Assembly: GCF_014805685.1 (NCBI RefSeq) | Contig: NC_060885.1 | Location: forward strand, 23,957,132-24,021,131 | DNA length: 64,000 bases | Reading direction: 5' to 3' | DNA from: Silurus meridionalis | Lineage: Eukaryota > Chordata > Actinopteri > Siluriformes > Siluridae | Part shown: in pieces, positions 23,688-37,300 of the stretch | Layout of the letters: each line of letters starts with the position of its first letter | Position numbering within the stretch: the first letter of the stretch is position 1 | Program-made: the position numbers and the translations under genes | The notes under the pieces: model-generated | What the model was told of the DNA's origin: nothing | Database searches by the model: none | Seen by the model: the letters and a program-made list of their open reading frames with translations, nothing else

Positions 23688-26600
23688 CTGTGAACATGAC
23701 ACATCCACATAAGTGATTCTAATTTATTGTATTATTTGTTTTATTCACATTAATACCTGCCAGAGAAGACAAACAGCAAACAACTATTAACTTTCTTCTT
23801 GCTTGTTTCCACAACAGCACTTACATGGTGTAGATCTTGTCTGCATTAGCTGTAGCAGTAATCCCTGGAGCTTTTTTACATCTTCCCTTAGGTCTTGCAG
23901 ATCTTTAATCTGCTGCTGTTGGTCCTTTTCCAGCCTCATTAGACTGCTCAGAGGTTCATGTTGAGATGAGGAACTATTCCTTCATAGGGCATAAATTGTA
24001 TACTTTTATTCATCAAGTTATTGCAGTGTAATATTGGGATTGCATTTTACCATTTCATCCCAGATAAACTCACCTGGGAGATCGGTTATCATTATCAGGT
24101 TGAACTGGGTTGAGTAGTTTGGCTTCTTTTTGGATTTTCAGGTATTCATTCAAAGTATCCTGTAGTTTTAACAAAATTAGATCCATATACGTACCGTAAT
24201 TTCCAGACTATAAAGCGCACCCTTATATAAGCTGCTGAATTTGACAAAGATTTTTATTTTAAACATAAATAAGCCGCACCTGTCTATAAGCCGCTGTCTA
24301 CACTGAAACTAATGAACTTTACACAGGCTTTAACGAAAGACAGTGTCTGTAACACGGTGTAACGGGTGAAATATGTTGTGGCTCATTTAGGAGCATAGCG
24401 GTATTTTGGGAATAGGCTGCCGCCGCATTTTTCCAGTGTTACTGCATGTCTGCAAGACCAAGGAATATGTCCTTATTATTTTCTGATGCTCATTTCTAAG
24501 TTTCTTTGACTAACCCGTAACGCTGAAAACGCCAAGAAAAATAAAAAAGCACAAGTTTTGGAAACCTGTCTGTGCTTATATGATTTCTGTTGCAACTGGA
24601 GTTACCATGACCCAGACTCAACGCGTTACAACGGCTTGTATCTAAACAGTAGCCTACCAAGAAAGCAATTGTTCACTGTCTTCCTCCTTTCTTTTAGAAC
24701 TATTTCTCTCAAGAGTTTTTCTTTTGGCATCGTCGTGCGTTTAAAAAAAAAAAATTTCTCCCGATGCCGTGCAGCTCAGAACACAGGTGAGGTGCGTTTT
24801 TTCGTTTCCTTTCAGAAATGTCATTGGTCCAATGTTATGGGGTTTAGTTTTTTGGCTTAAAGTTTGTGAAACTGGGAAAAACCCAGGAAAAATTCATTTA
24901 TCTTCAACCACAATGAAACCAAATATTATTTGGTTAGTGGAACATATTCATGTGTGTGAACGCTGCATGGATGTGTGTCAAACACAAAGTTCTTCCACAC
25001 TGTTGTGTTTTTATTAAAAACATAGATCTACAGATCCCTCTTTAAGCTGCACTTTGGTTAGTGCTTCATTTGCAGGCTGTAGACATTTTCCTGCACATGA
25101 ATAAAACACTGCTATATTATTTGTATTATAATTATATATTCAATTTGAACTTGAGTTAGGGTCATAGAGTTAGGGTTATATGGTTATAAGATTAGGATTA
25201 GGGTTATAAGGTTAGGATTATAGAGTTAGGATGATATGGTTAGTGTTTTGGGGTTATAGGGTTAGATGACCCTAACCCTATAATCATAACTCCATTGAGT
25301 TAGGGTCATAGGGTTAAGGTTTTAGGGCTATATGATTAGGGTAATTTGGTTAGTGTTTTGGGATTATAGGGGTAGAGTTATAGGGTTAGGATTAGAGTTG
25401 TAGAGTTAGGGTATTGGGATAGGGTTATAGGTTCAAGGTTTTTATTTGCCCAAATGGACCTGTTTACAAACACCTATTCAAAAAACGTTACATGTACAAA
25501 TTCTCTAACACTGTTGCACATTTATACATTACAGTCTTTTTGTCATTCTTTCATAGGGTTATCGGGTTAGGATTACAGGGTTATTAGGTTAGGATTATAG
25601 GTTTATAGGGTTAAGGTCATAGGGTTAGGGTTATAGGGTTGTAGGGTTATGGTTATAGTTTTACAGGATTAGGGTTAAAGGATTAGGATAAGGTTTATAG
25701 AATAAGGGTTATGGTTATAGGGTTACAGGATTAGGTTTATAGAATTAGGTTTAGGGATATAGAGTTTTAGGGTTAGGTTATATAATTAGAGACATATAGT
25801 GTGTGGTATAGTGTTAGGATTAAAGGGTTATGTTATAGGATTAGGGTTCTAGGATTAGGTTTATAGGATTAGGATTATAGAAGTTGGGTTATAGAATGAT
25901 TATGGTTGGGTTATAGCTATATGATTAGGGTTATAGTGTTAGGGCAATAGGGTGAGGGTTATAGGATTAGGTTAAAGGATTAAAGGGGTAGGGTTGTAGA
26001 GTTAGGGTTATAGAGTTTGGGTCAGAGGGTTAAGGTTATATGGTTATCGGGTTAGTGTTATAGGGTTATTAGGTTAATATTATAGTCTTAGTATTATAGG
26101 TTTATAGGGTTAGGGTCATAGTGTTAGGGTTGTTGTGTTATAGAATTATGGCTATAGTTTCACAGGATTAGGCTGTAACCCTAATCCTGTGAAACTATAA
26201 CTATAACCATAACCATAACCCTATAACCCGATAACCCTTACCCTATGACCCTAGCCCTATAATCCTATAATCCGAATTAGGTTGTAACCCTAATCCTTTA
26301 TACTACAACCATAACCCGATGACCCTAATCCTATAAACCTATAATTAGGATTAGGGTTATAGCTATAGGAATAGGGTTATGGTGTTATAGGATAAGGGTT
26401 ATAGGGTTAGGATTATATGGTTAGGGCTATAGGATTAGGGTTACAGAGTTAGGATTGTATGGTTAGGGTTATGGGGTTAAAATTATAGGGTTAGGATTAT
26501 AGGGTTAAGATTATAAGATTATCAGGTTAGCGTAATAGGATTAGGGTTAGGGTTATCGGATTAGAGTTATAGGATTATGTGGTTAGGGTTATAGGATTAG

Positions 26601-28335
26601 AGTTAAAAGATAATTGCATTAGGTTTATAGTATTAAGGTTATAAGGTTATAGGATTAGGGTTAGGGTTATAAGGGTTAGGGTTATAGGATTATATGGTTA
26701 GGGTTTAAAGGATAAGTTTTAAATGATTATAGGGTTAGGTTTATAGGATTTTGATTACAGAGTTATAGGATTAGGGTTAAATGATTATATGTTTAGGGTT
26801 ATAGGATTGTAGGATTATGTTTATAGGATTAGGATTAGGGTTAAAGGATTATAGGATTATGATTATTGGGTTAGGTTTATATGATTAAGGTTGCAGTATT
26901 ATAGGGTTATAGGTTTAGGGTTATATGATTTGAGCTATTGGGTTAGGATTATTGAGTTAAGGTATAGGGTTAGGGTTATAGGTTAGGGTTAAGGTTATAG
27001 GGTTAGGGTGATAGGGTTGGGATTATAGGATATTAGGATTATAGGATTAGGGTAATAGGATTTGGGTTATTATTGTCTTAGAGTTGTTATTAGGAGGTGA
27101 TTGTAATGGTCAAAACATTTTGTATGTTTTCATCCAAAAGGCAATGAAAGGTCAAGGTCAATTAAAATTTTGGGCCAGAGGGATTAAATAGGCCCACAAC
27201 AGTGTCAGACAAGGAGCAGTATCCAGAGAAAAAATAAATATAAATTAAAATTAGACCTAATTAGAATTAGACACCTGTAAAGTGGAATGGAACCTGAGAA
27301 AAGGCCACTGACCACATGTTACTTTTCTTAATGGGGTACTCTAGTCGTGCAATGATCCCCAAGCAGGTGTTTTCTTATCTATAGGGCTGAGAACATCTAT
27401 CAGAAGTCAGTGGAATCATGGGAATAAAATCCACGAAGCAAGTGATCCTTTGTGTTCTGGTGATTTCATCACTGCACTTCCAATTGACCAGGAATAAAGA
27501 ATTTTCCTTTCAACCAATTAGTGAACACATTTTAACACTCGGTATACCATATTTCTATTGTAATTATTATAATAAACAAAATTTATGGGAATAAGACACA
27601 AAAAAATCTATCAAATGCAGACTAATTCTCATAATGGCACGTATACAATGCCTCCCGAAAACATAGATCTCCTCCTATTATTATTTGTCTTTGGTTATTT
27701 AGCTGTATTTATTTGCTAATTATTTGAAAATGTAAAAAGTTAAAAAACAATTAATAATAATTCATATCATCCACAGACAAAATTAATATAAATTAAAAAA
27801 TAGACCAAGAATATTAGACAACTTACTACAGAAACACTTAAAAATCTATCAGATGAGAACTCAGATGAGTTCAGACAGACCGCACTGCTGGTAATATTAT
27901 TATGAAATATTATCTTCTATACTTCTTAAACTGGAAATGGTAGAAATGATAATTTTCCCTGTCATTTTAGGCTACTGATTCTAGACAATTATCTAGAATC
28001 TCAACAAAATTAAACACAAACCAATGGGCAGCAATAATTAATTGTAAAGTGTACAGCATATAAAACTTGTAGCTATATCGCTATAAAACTCATGTCTCAT
28101 GTATTTTATATTGCAGTGAACCCATAGCTATTTCTTTCATTTTTGAATTATTAATGAACAGACATTGAAGTAAATTGAAGTTCCTCAGATGAGAAAAGAT
28201 GAATTTCAGGGCTGGTCGAAGGAATTCACTGTGCCAGTCATTGTATTTGTTGGTATAAAATCATATACTGCATTTCGTTGCCTTGTACTTGTACATGTGT
28301 AATGACAATAAAGTTGAATCTAATCTAATCTAATC

Positions 28336-28376
<41 letters not shown>

Positions 28377-31300
28377 GAAAATGAATTAATTTCAAATGTT
28401 TACTGTTGTCACAGGAATCACAGCTCCTTGTTGTGAACATATAATATGTGTGGTCAGTGCAGGGTGACCGTAGCTTGTACCTTAATCTCTGCTGCAAGTT
28501 TCTTCATCCTTTCATGCTGGTCTGGATCTGTTAGGAGGTCATCATCATAAAACTCCCCAAGTGGGGCACAGCATCTGTGGATATACTGCTTGTCATAGAA
28601 ATGCCACAGCTGAGGCATGGATTCTTCCACCTGCAGGATTATGGATGCCTGTTGCATCACTGCGTTCGCCAGGGCATTGTCATATACTCTGAAGAAACAA
28701 TTCACTGCAGCTTTACTGAATGACCCAAACAATGTACTTATCTAACAAGTGGACAATTCCTCCTACCTTTGAAAGGTGTCTGAGAGCAGAGCAATCATTA
28801 GGTTGACACACAGAACAGCAGACAGGGCCAGGAATGTACCACAGAGCAAGTGAGCCATAATAGGGTCTACAGCTACCATAGCATCAAACTCATAATCGTC
28901 CACTAGTGTAATACGGTACAGGCTATAGAGCATCTGTGGCACGGTTTTCATACTAGGTACAGCTGTTGAGCCTTTGTGCAAGAGAGGAAAGTTAGTAAAA
29001 ACATATTATTTTACAAGAAAATACAGCATATAGTATGGAATTTTAGACAGGGCAGTCGAGTTGTTGATTGCTGTCACCTCCAAATATAATCCAGAAAGCA
29101 CAGGCATATGGGACATAGATCTCAGCGTATAAGAAGAGGAAGCGCAGAACATCCCCAACTATCTTCCCCAGCATGACAATGAAAGGACCCATAACCCTGT
29201 GAAAATATTAATCAGTATCATCACTATACAAAAAAGACAGCGAATGTTCTGTCCATAAATGACTCCAAATTTGTGGACTATGGTGCACAAGCCACTAATG
29301 AACAGGTTTCTATAGCTACTTTGGTATTGAGTGGCCATTGAATCACCATGGTTACTTAAAACACAAAGATGCACCTGTTATGTGTAGTGAAACCTGAGAA
29401 AAGGCAACTGACCGCATGGTACTTTTCTTAATGGGGTACTCTAGATGTGCAATGATTTCTTAGGAGGTGTTTTCTCATCTATAAGTCTGAGAACATCTAT
29501 CAAAAGCCAGTGGAATCATGGGAATAGAATCCACCAAGCAAGTGATCATTTGTGTTTTGGTGACTTCATCACTCTGCACTTCCAACTGACCAGGAAAAAA
29601 TAATTTTCCATTCAACCAATTAGTGAAAACTTTTTAACACTCGGTATACCATATTTTTATTGTAATTATTATAATAAACAAAATTTATGGGGAAAAGACA
29701 CAAAAAAAATAAATCAAATGCTGCTAATCCTCCTGTTATTCTTCCTCCTTGGTTATTTAGCTGTATTTATTTGCTAATTATTTAAAAATGTAAAAAGTAA
29801 AAAAAAAAAGTAATAATAATTCAAATCATCCACAGACAAAATGAATATAAATGAAAAAAAAATTAGACCAAGAATATTAGACAACTTACTGCAGAAACAC
29901 TTAAAAATCTATCAGATGAGTTCAGACTGACCGCACTGCTGAAATATTATCTTCTGTTCACCTTAAATTGGAAACGATAGAAATGCTCATTTCCCCTGTC
30001 GTTTTAGGCTATTGATTCTAGACAATTAAAACTTGTATAATTATTTTTAATCATCTATCTTTTTTTATATAAAAGAATATAATTAAGATAATTAGAACAC
30101 AAACCAATAGGCAGCATATATATACAGTGAGGAAAATAAGTGTTTGAACACCCTGCTATTTTGCAAGTTCTCCCACTTAGAAATCATGGAGGGGTCTGAA
30201 ATTTTCATCGTAGGTGTATGTCCACTGTGAGAGACATAATCTAAAAAAAAAATCCAGAAATCACAATGTAAGATTTTTTAACTATTTATTTGTATGATAC
30301 AGCTGCAAATAAGAATTTGAACACCTGAGATAGTCAATGTTAATATTTGGTACAGTAGCCTTTGTTTGCAATTACAGAGGTCAAATGTTTCCTGTAGTTT
30401 TTCACCAGGTTTGCACATAATGCAGGAGGGATTTTGGCCCACTCCTCCACACAGATCTTCTCTAGATCAGTCAGGTTTCTGGCCTGTCGCTGAGAAACAC
30501 AGAGTTTGAGCTCCCTTCAAAGATTCTCTATTGGGTTAAGGTCTGGAGACTGGCTAGGCCATGCCAGAACCCTGATATGCTTCTTACAGAGCCACTCCTT
30601 GGTTATCCTGGCTGTGTGCTTCGGGTCATTGTCATGTTGGAAGACCCAGCCTCGACCCATCTTCAATGCTCTAACTGAGGGAAGGAGGTTGTTGCCCAAA
30701 ATCTCGCAATACATGGACATCCTCTCCTTAATACAGTGCAGTCGCCCTGTCCCATGTGCAGAAAAACACCCCCAAAGCTTGATGCTACCACCCCCATGCT
30801 TCACTAGAGGGGTGGTGTTCTTGGGATGGTACTCATCATTCTTCTTCCTCCAAACACGTTTAGTGGAATTATGACCCAAAGGTCCTATTTTGGTCTCATT
30901 TTACCAAATGACTTTCTCCCATGACTCCTCTGGATCATCCAAATGGTCATTGACAAACTTAAGACGTGCCTGGACATGTGCTGGTTTAAGCAGGGGAACC
31001 TTCCATGCCATGCATGATTTCAAACCATGACGTCTTAGTGTATTACCAAAAGTAACCTTGAAAACGGTGGTCCCAGCTCTTTTAGGTCATTGACCAGCTC
31101 CTCCCGTGTAGTTCTGGGCTGATTTCTCACCTTCCTTAGGATCATTGAGACCTCACGAGGTGAGATCTTGCATGGAGCCCCAGTCCGAGGGAGATTGACA
31201 GTCATGTTTAGCTTCTTCCATTTTCTAATGATTGCTCCAACAGTGGACCTTTTTTCACCAAGCTGCTTGGCAATTTCCCCGTTGCCCTTTCCAGCCTTGT

Positions 31301-34300
31301 GGAGGTGTACAATTTTGTCTTTAGTGTCTTTGGACAGCTCTTTGGTCTTGGCCATGTTAGTAGTTGGATTCTTACTGATTGTATGGGGTGGACAGGTGTC
31401 TATAGGCAGTTAACGACCTCAAACAGGTGCATCTGATTTAGGATAATAAATGTAGTGGAGGTGGACATTTTAAAGGCAGACTAACAGGTCTTTGAGGGTC
31501 AGAATTCTAGCTGATAGACAGGTGTTCAAATACTTATTTGCAGCTGTATCATACAAATAAATAGTTTAAAAATCATATATTGTGATTTCTGGATTTTTTT
31601 TTTAGATTATGTCTCTCACAGTGGACATGCACCTACGATGAACTTGCAAAATAGCAGGGTGTTCAAATACTTATTTTCCTCACTGTATATAGCTATATTG
31701 CAATAAAACTCATGTCTCATGAATTTTATATTGCAGTGAAGTAATAGTTATGATTATTTCTCCCTGGTTATGTAGTTGTATTTATTTGCTAGTTATTTGA
31801 AAATGTAAAAAACAAATGTTTTCACCCGCACCACCCCGTGAACTGTCCTTTGGCAGCAACTATAGATTTCAGGTGTCTCAACTGTCTCTCTTTGCTTGTA
31901 TTCTGTGCCAGGTGCTTTGGCTCATTGTCCTGTTGGAACATACATTTTGTTCCCTAAATTCTGTCTGTCTGGCTTGCGCTCAATAAATAGCTTAGTTGGC
32001 TCTATCATCTTTGCTTAGGATGGCAACAAGCCATGGCAAAACGCAAGCTATCCCCTCCTATAGTTCAGCATGCTTAAAAAAAAGCAGAGCATGATGCTAC
32101 CACCAAAATGCTTATTTGCATGTATGGTGTTAATTGGATACAGATCCGTATTTGTTTTGCACCACGCATAATGCTTTGCTTTTAGAGCAAATGGGTGGGC
32201 ATTAACCTCATTAGACAATGATATATTATCCAAAAGCTCCATGGCTTCCTTTGTCCTTCTTTCAATTCAATTCAATTCAATTCAATTATTTTTATTTGTA
32301 TAGCGCTTTTAACAATGAACATTGTCTCAAAGCAGCTTTACACAGATAATGTGGTGATTTAAAGTGAATATGTTCTTTATAAGTAAGTTTGTCCCTGATG
32401 AACAAGCCGGTGGTGACTGTGGCAAGGAAAAACTCCCCGAGATGGCATAAGGAAGAAACCTTTAGAGGAACCGGACTCAAGAGGGAACCCATCCTCATCT
32501 GGGTTGCACCGAATGTCCATTTATTGCAGATATAAGATGTTGCGGGGTACAGTGATGATGATCAGAAGCGAAAAGTAGTCCTCAGTCAGTGTAGGAGACT
32601 GTTGACATTAACTACAGTCCAATCCTTCCTCAAAAGCGCCCATTCTTACTCCGGAATTTAATGGAACCATCCAAGGCGTTGATGAGAAACCGTACCAAGC
32701 TGCACAGAGTGGCCTCCAGTCGAAGAGAACACTATCCAGAGGCAGGCCTGGACGAAGTGGGAAGATCCACAGAGGGGAGAGGGGCAGGAACAGTGGTCAC
32801 AGGAACTTCTTTTCCATTAGAGCCATATCCATGAAGAGCTTACGATATTGTCAAGGTGTGTGCAGGTTCTCCTATTTCAGCCAGTGAGCTCTAAAATCTC
32901 TTCAGTGCTATAACTTTTTCAGTTTCTCCATATATTTCTTATCTGACCGGAGATTTTAGCTGATCATCTTCTTCTTCTTTCGGCTTCATTAGGGGTCGCC
33001 ACAGCAGATCATCTGTCTCCATACCCCCTGTCCTCTACATCTGCCTCTTTTAAACCAACTACCTGCATGTTTTCCCTCACCACATCCATTAACCTCCTTC
33101 TTGGTCTTTCTCTTCTCCTCCTTCCTGGTGGCTCCATCCTCAGCATTCTTCTACCAATATTCCCCATGTCCCTCCTCTGCACATGTCCAAACCATCTCAA
33201 TCAATCAATTTTAGCTGATTTTTATAAATATTTAGTGATATTTCACTGTTCAGTTTGGACACAATGTGACATGTGTTCCCTGTTTTACATATGTTGCACA
33301 AGTTTTAAAGCTCTTAGAAATGACATTTCTATTAATGTATAAATATATAATACTGAAAGAAGAAGGGGTGAATCCTTATTGATTGTATAACAATTTGATA
33401 TGCATTCAATACTTATTCATTATCTTTTATATAAAAGTATTCTGTATTCTATAAGTGCTAGTTAGAAATGTAAGTTATGTAAAAGAAAATAAATTATTCT
33501 TTAACTTTACAAAGTCCATTTTTAGTTTTCAAATGATCTCTTAAATTTAAATTATTATTATTATTACTAGTAGTAGAAGTAGTAGCAGAAGTAAATGTAG
33601 TTGTAGATCTAGTAGTTCTAGCATTTTCTACTAATAGGTAATGTCTATTACAGAAATCAACACCAAGCACAAAAAGGTGACACCTATTACCTAAATCCTC
33701 TGACATGCTTCATCAACCTGAGCCAGAGGACGATGACGGCCACAGCAAACATTCGGAGGCTATACATTCTGAGTGTTTGAGACACCAGGTAAACATCAGC
33801 CATGTGAAGACCCAAAACTGCTATCAGCAATGTGTACACAAGCCAATCAAATATATTCCTATGAAAATGAATAGCAAAGAAATCATTTGCTAAAATAATT
33901 TACAATTTGCACATATACATATATTTTTGGAGGAAGAATGTTGGAGTTTTACCAGGGATCCTGCATGTAGCTTCCCTTGATGCTGTGAATGAATTTAATC
34001 TGACCCTCAAAGTAATGACGTTCCTTTAGGACACAAGTAAAATACATCAGCATGTTTTTCAATGAACTGGATATGTGAATTATTCTTTAGAAAAGGTTGT
34101 TCATTTTTAGTTGATCAGTTTGATTGTTTTTGTTGTTGTTGCTGTATTCTGTATTCAGAGTCTGGAACTTCATTTGAAAATGCAATGTCAATATTTACAA
34201 GGTTCTCGACAGTATATTCGGTGTCAGCGTACATATTTGCTTGCATTTCTTGTCAGACAACAATTACTATTATGAAATGAATGTTCATGTCTCTGAAGTG

Positions 34301-37300
34301 ACAAAACATACTACCATACTTAGTGTCAATTCCAATATGGTGTAGCAGAAATGTAAAAGTATAACATACTTTTCAGACTAATAGGGTTAATTAAAAGTAG
34401 GAAAGATCCTAGTCATTATAATCATGTTATTCACACAATCACTGTAAATACACCCACATTCATTGATTTCCAACCTATAAAAAAGCATTTGAAAAGGGCA
34501 TTCTATTTCTTAAATAATATATTAGAAAGAGTCTATTTTCTGCCATCACTGAAAAACAAAGCTATTAAATTCAACAAAATAATTTTCATTTTTTTTCCCC
34601 ATTTCATTTGTTGATGTAGTACTGGACACTTAATGAGACAATGAGATACAAATTGAGGTCATGACATTGCATTGTTGTGTGTACACGTAATGTATGTTTT
34701 TCATGCTCTCAGGTGCTATTTTTACATTTAGGATTAATTAATTGTGCCTATGTTTTGGATCATTTGCCCTGTTTTTATGCTTGTAGATTTAATGGATCAG
34801 CTGACTCAGCACTGTTATGGTTACAGCTGCAGTTTGCAAGTTTATTGTAATACAATTTATTGAGCCATAAAATAGAGCCATATGCACGATTAATACTTTA
34901 ATGACATTGCATACTTTTTCTGCAGTGTATTTACAGTCTTAATAACAACAAACACAGTTTCAGCCATAATGTATTATTAGGTACTATAAACTATATCCTA
35001 AATACACCCCAGAATGAACTCTTTAATAATTCTGCATGTTGGATGTAGTACCTCTGGCCACATGGGGTGTGTGCAGGCAAGATCCTCATTGAGTCTCTGT
35101 TCACACCACTGCTGCCAATATTTGAGCTTTTTAACAGAGCGCAGAATCTCCATCACCTCCCTGTACACCTCCAGCATAGTCAGCCCTAAGGCTATCATAA
35201 CCACAATAACACGCCACCAGTCCTGTAGAGAGATGGTACATAATATGTAGACAGTGTATTCAGAAACTTTTTAGACCCCTTTTACAATTTTCTATTTTAT
35301 ACTGCAGCATGATACTACAATCACTTAAATTATTATTATTTTTTACAGAATTCTAGAATTGTTTTACAAATGTATGAAAAATTAAACTCTGAAATATCAT
35401 ATGTACATAAGTTATTGTCTTTTGTTTATTGCTGAGATGTTTCTAAACCTTGATCAAAGTCCATCTGTTGTTAGGAAACTGTGAGACTGAGTGGACCCAA
35501 ATGCAGGATGCAAGCAGGTGTAAGGTCAAAGCAGGTTTCAATGGGAAAAGAGGCAGGGGGAAAAACACAGGTAAAAAAACAGTCCAAGTCCAAGAGCCAG
35601 GAGAAAGAGCAATAAAGGAAACCCAAAATCAGAAATCCAAAACAGTCCAAAATCCGAGAGCTGACAAATAGAGCAATATAGGGCAGCGCAAAGCCAAAAA
35701 CCAAAAACAAACTAGAGTCCAAACCAGAAACAGAGGCAGAGCAGGAATCAGGTGTCAGGGTCAGGATCAGGAACAGGAACAGGCAGGGTGGCAAGAGTAC
35801 ACTCAGGGACTTAGTAAGCCGGTGAGAAAATCTTGCCCCGAGCTAAAGTGATGGTGAAGCCCTCTACCAATCTGGGCTTTATGGCAGAGTAGCTAGAAGA
35901 AGCTAGAAGCTTTTCCTCTGTGTGAAAACTATGGAAGTTGGCCGTTTTAAGATTGCAAAAAATCACTTGAAGGACTCTCAGACTGTGAGGAACAAGATTC
36001 TTTTGTCTGATGAAACAAATACTGTTTGGCCGTAATTCTAAACTTTACAGTATGTCTAGAGGAAACCAGGTACCTCTCATCACCTTTCCAAAACCATCCC
36101 AACAGTGAAGCATAATGGTGGCTGCATCATGTTGTGGGGATGTTTTTCTGCATCAGGGACTGAGAGACTGGTCAGGGTTGATGGAAAGCTGAATAGAGCA
36201 AAGTACAGAGATATCCTCAACAGAAATCCTGGTTTACAGCACTCAAGACCTCAGATTGAAATTGAAACATGAAAACGTTCCTATACACACAGCCAAGAGA
36301 ACACAGGAGTGGCTTAGGAACAAATCTGTGAATGTCCTAGAGTGGCCCAGCCAGAGTCCTGATATCAACTCTATTAAACATCTCTGGAGAGACCTGAAAG
36401 AGGCTATACTGATGCTCCCCATTCAACCCGACTCAGCTTGAGAGGATATGGCATAAAGAACGCCAGAAAATCCCTCAATCCAGGTGTGTAAAGCTTGTTG
36501 TGTCATGCCTAAAAATGCTGAAGGTTGTAATTGCTGCTAGATGTGCTTCAATTAATTACTGAGTAAAGAGTCTGAATAGTTATGGACACATAAAAAATCA
36601 ATTTGAACGGTTCTAGCATCAGGCTACAACATAACAACATTAAAAAAAGTGAAGGGAGTCTGAATACTTTCTGAATGCACTGTGTATAGGTATGTATCCA
36701 TGTCTATTGCCAGGCTGAGAGTGTGGTTAATCAGCAGTTTGTGTTGGGCTTCATACCTTAGGGAAAACATAGCGTTTTTCCTCATCTGAAGACACAGACA
36801 CCGATATGGCCACTGTGGTCCAGGAAACGATAAATAAAAAATTGAGCAGCAGGAGGATCCATGCACCGAGTCTGTGGATGAAAATTTGAGATCCCAGTTT
36901 GTTTCATTTTCCAACTAATGCTTTGCATTTAAATAGTAAATAGTACGGTGTTCACCTGCCATACAGGTTCCATTTGACTGTGATGAGCTTTAACATGACC
37001 GGATGCATAATAAGATCCAGTTTCCCTTGATGCACTATAAACGCGAGCTGTTCAACAGTGAGAGTGCATTATTAGAATCGATCAATCAATGTCACAAGAA
37101 TTGGCTCTAGTTATTGAATATACAAGAACTAAAATTAATAGAATGATGAAGTCTTGTCAGGCTGATGATGGAGTACCGGTGATGTCGGCTCACTTTTAGT
37201 TTTCCCTAGAGGGCAAAATAAAAAAGAGATTTATGCATTAATTTAAACATTTGTATTTCCTCAGCTGCAACACATTTGTTCTTGATTCCATACTGTCACT

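Noticed and set aside
25140..27080. True chromosome end
   Set aside because: The array is degenerate, flips orientation and is flanked on both sides by exons of one gene.
30506..30874. 122-codon plus-strand frame
   Set aside because: Antisense shadow of the Tc1 transposase; no independent motif.
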